Part shown: one piece after another, positions 34,901-38,411 of the stretch
Numbering within the stretch: the stretch's first letter is position 1
How the letters are laid out: each line of letters starts with the position of its first letter
Position numbers and translations under genes: made by a program
Assembly (NCBI GenBank): GCA_002712305.1
Contig: PATE01000030.1
Span: forward strand, 1-38,411
Source of the DNA: Gemmatimonadota bacterium
GTDB taxonomy: Bacteria > Latescibacterota > UBA2968 > UBA8231
Direction of reading: 5' to 3'
Length of the DNA stretch: 38,411 nucleotides
The notes under the pieces: model-generated
Databases searched by the model: none
Seen by the model: only the letters and a program-made list of their open reading frames with translations
Told to the model about the DNA's origin: nothing

Positions 34901-35153
34901 CGTCACCGGCGAGCATCCACTGCTCGTCGATGGTGGGTCTGTGCCCACCGGTTACCGCGATCTCGACCTGCGTCCACTCATAGGCCAGCGCAACGGGAGT
35001 CGTGACCCGAAGGTGTGTCCACGTCACACCGTGGCGTGCCAGAGATCCGGTGAGAAGATGACCGACTCTCCGACTCGGAACGAACAGGATCTTGGGCGTC
35101 AACGGCGCGGTGTCACACGCGTCTCGCAGTTGCCTCAGGGGATAGGGAAGCAT
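31950..35153 (-). CDS. addB: AddB-type nuclease subunit with iron-sulfur staple
   Basis: This is a 1067-residue partner of the helicase gene that follows with a 16-base overlap. It has an inactivated-helicase layout with the N-terminal strand KILFVPSRRVGHLLTG (no Walker A lysine-threonine). The C-terminal nuclease has Asp875 (RGRIDRID) and Asp892-Tyr-Lys894 (EIWDYKTG). Four cysteines are placed as in the AddB 4Fe-4S staple: Cys731 (AQCPRRWLW) and the cluster Cys987, Cys990 and Cys996 (CRFCDFRRIC). The iron staple and KTG nuclease motif make AddB more likely than RecC. The ATG at 35153 has no purine-rich ribosome-binding site, but a -10-like TATACT lies 9 bases upstream, so translation may be leaderless. 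Confidence 0.88.
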   Translation of the reverse strand: MLPYPLRQLRDACDTAPLTPKILFVPSRRVGHLLTGSLARHGVTWTHLRVTTPVALAYEWTQVEIAVTGGHRPTIDEQWMLAGDVVTTHADEVKACYGTLTASTSQVLLQTLIDLRLAGVTPSQLRTAGKGQEPLSILLDAYEQRLMVMGGWDDAQILDRAAQTATTSPPKTDQQYFILDETEMTVRDEAFLRALAGGSIQRIGRMDYGIDVPTRWAHHQLSQHSIPGHDASYRVAPDTPAPMPRSALIQGDLFLDALLDQRQPSPRLHQTTEVEVEIEPAGRLLTTGLQEQEADRLRLWQATGHESEVRAVLRDVLDHGLVFDDVEIAFPTTHDTYLPLLYDAVSRLDLPVDFTCGVPITLTRAGRCLRAFLDWISEGLDGHVLIAALRAGDIAWTPKQVTVAEVTSWLHQGRVDRGRDTLSQSLRRVAATRSGKAKDLHDRLKMAEEHLQMLVDFVPAETEITLSELACCARQFLQAMAPANQTETEEETDPHGAVQMLCRRLSDIGSVTTTQKAPQARQSQCLAERLLSLRIDAREPCPGRISIAPIAQSGYSHRTHLYILGLAESHFPSPVSPDPAVDDEDRARWSMPQRRERSQGDTAHLIRLLGVAHHVTLSAHRLVLADGREPFPTPLFSQVARQTQIRPLWQRPMAQRGLGCDDLESMLGQRSRHAYSDMVAAAYPNASAGFAASRARGRGVTRFDGWIGADVDAFSTIDVWSARMLETLAQCPRRWLWQDGLRLNLPDDAPRDPRRWIQPMEMGLLLHEVFADFMRYLRERNEIPRADHASILTSITDTALERMQAQIPVTLHTAFNADRQHIERAIAVFLQAEAERFEATEKRHVMEVERQFGDPDDPVMIQIGARPISLRGRIDRIDHVSDSDTSQVEIWDYKTGSTFGFDPSDLLAGGRRLQWVLYAMAAEQFLPDNSTVTKSGYFFTSDRGAGQRFAAAPLTRSDLERVLGPLIELGDRGLFPSVHKAGASQPCRFCDFRRICASEALDGRGLTDRRQTMEQWTGLVEGWAQTKTAGRQQASQVIEARLAEAGVSVSDVGPADAVDAIEAWINS

Positions 35154-35161
35154 GGGAGAGG

Positions 35162-35167
35162 AGTATA
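35162..35167 (-). promoter_or_regulatory. Candidate -10 element directly in front of addB
   Basis: On the minus strand TATACT (35167-35162) lies 8 bases before the addB ATG, so transcription would begin at or within a base or two of the start codon. No good -35 is visible at 16-18 bases; that region overlaps the terminator hairpin of the upstream gene. Together with the missing ribosome-binding site this suggests a leaderless transcript. Confidence 0.35.
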
Positions 35168-35173
35168 ACCGAA

Positions 35174-35201
35174 GCGGCTCACCGCGTCTGCAGTGAGCCG
35201 C
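35174..35201 (-). terminator. Hairpin terminator after the metalloprotease gene
   Basis: GCGGCTCAC (35174-35182) and GTGAGCCGC (35193-35201) form a perfect 9-base stem with a 10-base loop. On the minus strand TTCGGTTATACT follows, a weak T-rich tail. The position, about 65 bases past the metalloprotease stop and just before addB, fits a transcription terminator between the two units. Confidence 0.6.
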
Positions 35202-35266
35202 CCGATGGATTCAGGTTGAGAGGCGCTGTCGGCGTGTGTGCCAGTTCAGCGGAGGAATCGTCTCCT

Positions 35267-37945
35267 CTATTGTCGCTGATAGCCCGCTTCGAGAATGGCT
35301 GAGATCTGCGCCGTCGTCTCTTCGAGATGAGCCGCCGTCACAGCGTCCATCGGTTGCGCGTGATCCGCCGTCCCGATGGCCTCCGCGATGGCGAGCAGGT
35401 CCGCTCGGGCCAGACTCCGTGCATCGGCTGGCGCCGCCGATGGATTCAGGACGAGCTGTCCCAGGTGCCCCAGGTGTGCTCGCTGCAGATTTCGACGGAA
35501 GCTGTTGATGGGTGTTCCGGCGATCGCCTCAGCCCAGATCGAGGCGCGCAGCGTCGAGAATAATTCTGTCATCGTGAAAGGCTCTTCATCGCTGGCGAAT
35601 CGAAGCTCCAGGTCCTGCAATCGCTGCAGCAGCGTGGGATCGTAGAATCGGTTGAGCGGTTGACGTTGGATGTTGGCCACAATCTGATGGACCGGCATCT
35701 CGATCCGGCCGGTCTTGTAGTACTGTGACCAGGTGAAATCCTGCCAACGCTCGGGCGCCAGCTTGCTCAGCAGTTCGGGGGACCAATTGAAGGCATCGGG
35801 CCCCAGCACGTGCTCGGTGATGAAAGCCAGCGCCTCGCGTTGGCGCGCCGCCGGCACCGGGACGAAGGGAGGTCGCCCCTTCGGATCGCCGATGTGATCG
35901 CGATAGTGATAGATGCCTCCCACGAAACGAGAAACATTGCCGGCGCCGCGTGTGTAGGGTCGAAATCCCCAGCCGAAAACTCGGCTCAATGTCTGATACC
36001 GCTCACCCTTTTTCTCAAAGTGACTCTCCATCGTGGACCACAATTCGTCGGAGATGGCGACCAGGTCGCGGTAGTGGGCGATGGGATCATCGCGCAGATC
36101 GTAGCGGGTGGCGCGAGGATCGATGCCACGGGCGTCGTAGAAGGCATCTTCGTCGGTACCATAGGCCAAGTCGGGTTCGGCGCCACGCGAAGCAATGCGG
36201 CTCAACTGTTTGGGTTCATTCTCGCTATCGAGGAAGGGGCGATAGGCGTACTCGATGGCCCAGTAGTCGTAGACCCCGAGATCCGTCATGTAGTAGTCAC
36301 CTTGAGGGTGACCATCCGGGGCAAGATTGACCGGATTGTAGTCCATCACGGAGCCCGAGATCCCCTCACGACGGATCGTCTCTGGATCGTGAAGCTCTGC
36401 CAGGCTGTGAATGGTGCTAGCCTTGAAATTGTGACGCAAACCCAATGTGTGGCCCACTTCGTGTGCCACCAGATCGATGATCAGCTGCCGGAGATATTGC
36501 TGTGCTTCCGGATCGGCAAGCCCCTCGGCGCCGGCACGCGAATTCAGAACGTGCCAGCCGTAGGCGGCCTCTTGCACCTTCTCATCAGCCAACCTGCACA
36601 CCATCGTGGGATCCCCCAGCAATCCCAGGGCAGCAGCGATGGAATCACCGATCGCCTGCCGACGGGAGAGCGGATCGGCCAATTCGGTGAATTCGCGATA
36701 GGCGTAGCGCAGATAGTCAGCACTTATCTGGATGTCGGCGTCGTAGATCTCGCCTGTAAAGGGATTGGCCCGCGAGGGGCCAACCGCGTAGCCGCGACCG
36801 GGCTGCACGATCCAGCGGATGGTCGAGTAACGTGCATCGGCGGCGTCCCATTCTGCGTCATCTGGCTGCTGCTTCACCTCGATGGCGTCTTCGAATCCGA
36901 TCTGCTCGAACGCATCATTCCACAGCAGGACTCCTTCGCGAACCGCATCTCGGTATTCGACGGGCACCGAGTTTTCGAGCCAGAATACGATCGGTTTCTT
37001 CGGCTTGGAGACCTTGAAACGGGGCTCCGCCTTCTCCAGATGCCATCGTGTCACATGGCGCACATACGGATCGTGGGTCAGGACCGACGAATAGTCCTGA
37101 TACATGGTCAGGAAGTGACCCACCCGGTCATCGGCCTGACGTGGTGCGAAATCAGACTCCGGCAGGCGTGAAAGGCTGTAGTGGTAGATATGCTGGAAGG
37201 ATCGCGAGTCCGGCAAGGTGGGAATCACGATCTTCGGCGACGATGTGGTAAAGGTGAGCACCACATCGATCTCGGTGTTCATGGGGAAGTTCGCCAGCTC
37301 GCTGAAATAGCTCATCCCTCCATCCATCGAGTACGAGACATCGTCGATCTGGGTGAAGATGAAGCCGATCATGGCGATGTCCTGTACGAACATACCTGAT
37401 GGATCGAACAAGACAGCCCCGGTCTCGGGATGGGGCTGCCCCTCGATGGTCCCGGTTCCCATCACGGAGTCGGACAGCCGATCGACGGCTCGACGAATAG
37501 CAGCGTCGGGTTCAGCCCGGTAATACACATTCGGATGCTTGAAGTAGACGGTTTTGCCCACGCGGTCGAAACGCATGGGCATGCCGCCCCAGGAGATTCC
37601 GAGGTCGACGGTGGAAGCCGCGTCGAAGAAATACCCATCCCCTTGCGTGCGACTGACGTTGCACAGGAAGATTTCGCCGAACTGATCTGGCTTGATGGCG
37701 AAAAGAACCTTGTTCTCCTCGTCGTCTATATATAGATCGAACAGACCGGGTAGATGACGGTACCCCTTGACGGTTTCAGCGAAGGTGGGACCCTTGTCTT
37801 CTTCTTCTTCGTCCTCCTCTTCGGCGACGTCCTCGGTGGCCTCCTCGTCGGCTTCGGCGGCCTCGTCGGCGCCCAGGGCCATGGGAGACACGGTGAGCAA
37901 CAACACAGCTGTCAGCCAGCAGGACAGATCGACCATGCGCCGCAT
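35267..37945 (-). CDS. Secreted zinc-dependent metalloprotease (DUF5117/HExxHxxGxxH type)
   Basis: This 892-residue exported protease has a signal peptide (LSCWLTAVLLLTVSPMALGA, about residues 7-25). Directly after it comes an acidic low-complexity linker of about 25 residues, dominated by Glu, Asp and Ala. The middle part contains the N-terminal propeptide-like DUF5117 region. The zinc site HEVGHTLGLRH (residues 495-505; His495, Glu496, His499, His505) is followed by SVMDYNP, matching the Met-turn of metzincins. The C-terminal third holds the usual family domain (RQREALAFITEHVLGPDAF). It should act in the periplasm or outside the cell on proteins. The ATG at 37945 follows aspartate kinase by 18 bases and the two may be co-transcribed. 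A terminator lies after it. Confidence 0.88.
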   Translation of the reverse strand: MRRMVDLSCWLTAVLLLTVSPMALGADEAAEADEEATEDVAEEEDEEEEDKGPTFAETVKGYRHLPGLFDLYIDDEENKVLFAIKPDQFGEIFLCNVSRTQGDGYFFDAASTVDLGISWGGMPMRFDRVGKTVYFKHPNVYYRAEPDAAIRRAVDRLSDSVMGTGTIEGQPHPETGAVLFDPSGMFVQDIAMIGFIFTQIDDVSYSMDGGMSYFSELANFPMNTEIDVVLTFTTSSPKIVIPTLPDSRSFQHIYHYSLSRLPESDFAPRQADDRVGHFLTMYQDYSSVLTHDPYVRHVTRWHLEKAEPRFKVSKPKKPIVFWLENSVPVEYRDAVREGVLLWNDAFEQIGFEDAIEVKQQPDDAEWDAADARYSTIRWIVQPGRGYAVGPSRANPFTGEIYDADIQISADYLRYAYREFTELADPLSRRQAIGDSIAAALGLLGDPTMVCRLADEKVQEAAYGWHVLNSRAGAEGLADPEAQQYLRQLIIDLVAHEVGHTLGLRHNFKASTIHSLAELHDPETIRREGISGSVMDYNPVNLAPDGHPQGDYYMTDLGVYDYWAIEYAYRPFLDSENEPKQLSRIASRGAEPDLAYGTDEDAFYDARGIDPRATRYDLRDDPIAHYRDLVAISDELWSTMESHFEKKGERYQTLSRVFGWGFRPYTRGAGNVSRFVGGIYHYRDHIGDPKGRPPFVPVPAARQREALAFITEHVLGPDAFNWSPELLSKLAPERWQDFTWSQYYKTGRIEMPVHQIVANIQRQPLNRFYDPTLLQRLQDLELRFASDEEPFTMTELFSTLRASIWAEAIAGTPINSFRRNLQRAHLGHLGQLVLNPSAAPADARSLARADLLAIAEAIGTADHAQPMDAVTAAHLEETTAQISAILEAGYQRQ

Positions 37946-37963
37946 GGGGAGACGACCTTTCGC

Positions 37964-38411
37964 TCAGGAAATGGGGGGGAAGAACTCGGCATAGAGAGAG
38001 CGGACCGCGTCGTCCACGTCGTGGTCCTTTACGCCGAACATCATACTTACTTCGCTCGAGCCCTGGTTCATCATTTCGATGTTCACCTGAGCTTTGTGGA
38101 ATGCCGCTGTTGCCCGGGCAGCCAGACCCACCGTGTGGTTCATCCCTTCGCCTACAACCATGACCAGTGCCAGGCCGCGTTCTACGGAAACCTCGTCGGC
38201 GTCGAGTTCATGGCGAATCCGACGCAGCACCCTCTCTTCGGCGGCATGATCGAACCACTCTTCGCGCACGATGATGGATAGGTTGTCGATGCCCGACGGC
38301 GTGTGCTCGAACGGGATCGCTTCGTCTTCGAAGATCTCCAGCAAACGGCGGCCGAATCCGACTTCGCGATTCATCAGGTAGCGACTGACATAGATCGTGC
38401 AGAATCCGGCC
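37964..38411 (-). CDS. lysC: Aspartate kinase, C-terminal part with ACT domains (5' end outside window)
   Basis: This is the end of aspartate kinase, the first enzyme of lysine, threonine and methionine synthesis. The frame runs off the window edge; the last visible upstream residues GFCTIYVSRYLMNREVGF lead into FEHTPSGIDNLSIIV, the conserved start of the regulatory ACT pair. The second ACT domain carries VNIEMMNQGSSEVSMMFGV, the strand-loop where feedback amino acids bind and mutations relieve inhibition. The C-terminus (VRSLYAEFFPPIS) is typical. The kinase domain lies beyond the window. The exact allosteric effector (Lys, Thr or both) cannot be read. It is followed 18 bases later by the metalloprotease gene, an unexpected partner. 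Confidence 0.93.
   Translation of the reverse strand, partial: AGFCTIYVSRYLMNREVGFGRRLLEIFEDEAIPFEHTPSGIDNLSIIVREEWFDHAAEERVLRRIRHELDADEVSVERGLALVMVVGEGMNHTVGLAARATAAFHKAQVNIEMMNQGSSEVSMMFGVKDHDVDDAVRSLYAEFFPPIS

Noticed and set aside
35810-37171. 453-codon open frame on the + strand opposite the metalloprotease
   Set aside because: It is antisense to a gene with signal peptide and zinc motif; no credible start or domain.
1-38411. CRISPR arrays, insertion sequences, tRNA or rRNA genes
   Set aside because: No repeat-spacer pattern, transposase motif, terminal inverted repeats of IS type, T-loop/anticodon pattern or rRNA core was seen on either strand.

Overview
The window is about 38.4 kb of bacterial chromosome with roughly 55-60% G+C by eye, densely packed and with many 4-base start/stop overlaps. 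The gene repertoire resembles uncultured Latescibacterota/Poribacteria-like lineages. It combines phytanoyl-CoA-dioxygenase-family oxygenases, enolase-superfamily proteins, Gfo/Idh/MocA oxidoreductases, a sulfatase, GH4 and sialidase-like genes, and a compact RpoD-type sigma factor lacking region 1.1. That placement is inference; no rRNA, tRNA or CRISPR is visible.

Layout. 1-2469 (+): end of glycogen phosphorylase, then a tight three-gene envelope module (haem-c lipoprotein, YceI-like protein, DUF5777-like beta-barrel) closed by a hairpin terminator. 2639-5868 (+): a large unrecognised protein translationally coupled to a sulfatase. 5921-7497 (-): a UbiA-like membrane protein and a methyltransferase. 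7544-8886 (+): a PhyH oxygenase and a small secreted Spy-like protein. 8906-9298 (-): a broken DUF1579-like gene. 9327-13738 (-): a five-gene operon read as canonical enolase-superfamily enzyme, PhyH oxygenase, aberrant amidohydrolase, aberrant enolase homologue and SUI1/YciH. 13864-16674 (+): two paralogous ABC-2 permeases. 16683-17700 (-): a decayed histidine kinase/response regulator pair with its terminator still intact. 17827-20267 (-): MsrA and a large propeller-like protein. 20408-21472 (+): a Gfo/Idh/MocA oxidoreductase with a visible promoter. 21576-22427 (-): the sigma factor, preceded by a 692-base non-coding stretch with palindromic direct repeats. 23120-24262 (-): a Fic protein with TACGCGTA-type repeats at both ends. 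24392-27682 (-): GH4 glycosidase, sialidase-like protein and a PolB-type 3'-5' exonuclease. 27957-28481 (+): a small membrane protein. 28507-35153 (-): an AddAB-type helicase-nuclease pair. 35267-38411 (-): a secreted zinc metalloprotease behind the end of an aspartate kinase.

How they fit together. Much of the window points to scavenging of sulfated or acidic carbohydrates: sulfatase, GH4, sialidase fold, acid-sugar-type enolase enzymes, Gfo/Idh oxidoreductase, oxygenases and a secreted protease. Housekeeping genes (aspartate kinase, AddAB, sigma factor, MsrA) are interspersed. The most unusual locus is the 9327-13738 operon, where a canonical enolase-superfamily enzyme is co-transcribed with an enolase homologue and an amidohydrolase homologue that have each lost expected metal ligands. 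At least three genes (DUF1579-like protein, histidine kinase, response regulator) carry in-frame stops or frame breaks, so either genuine decay or local sequence errors must be considered.
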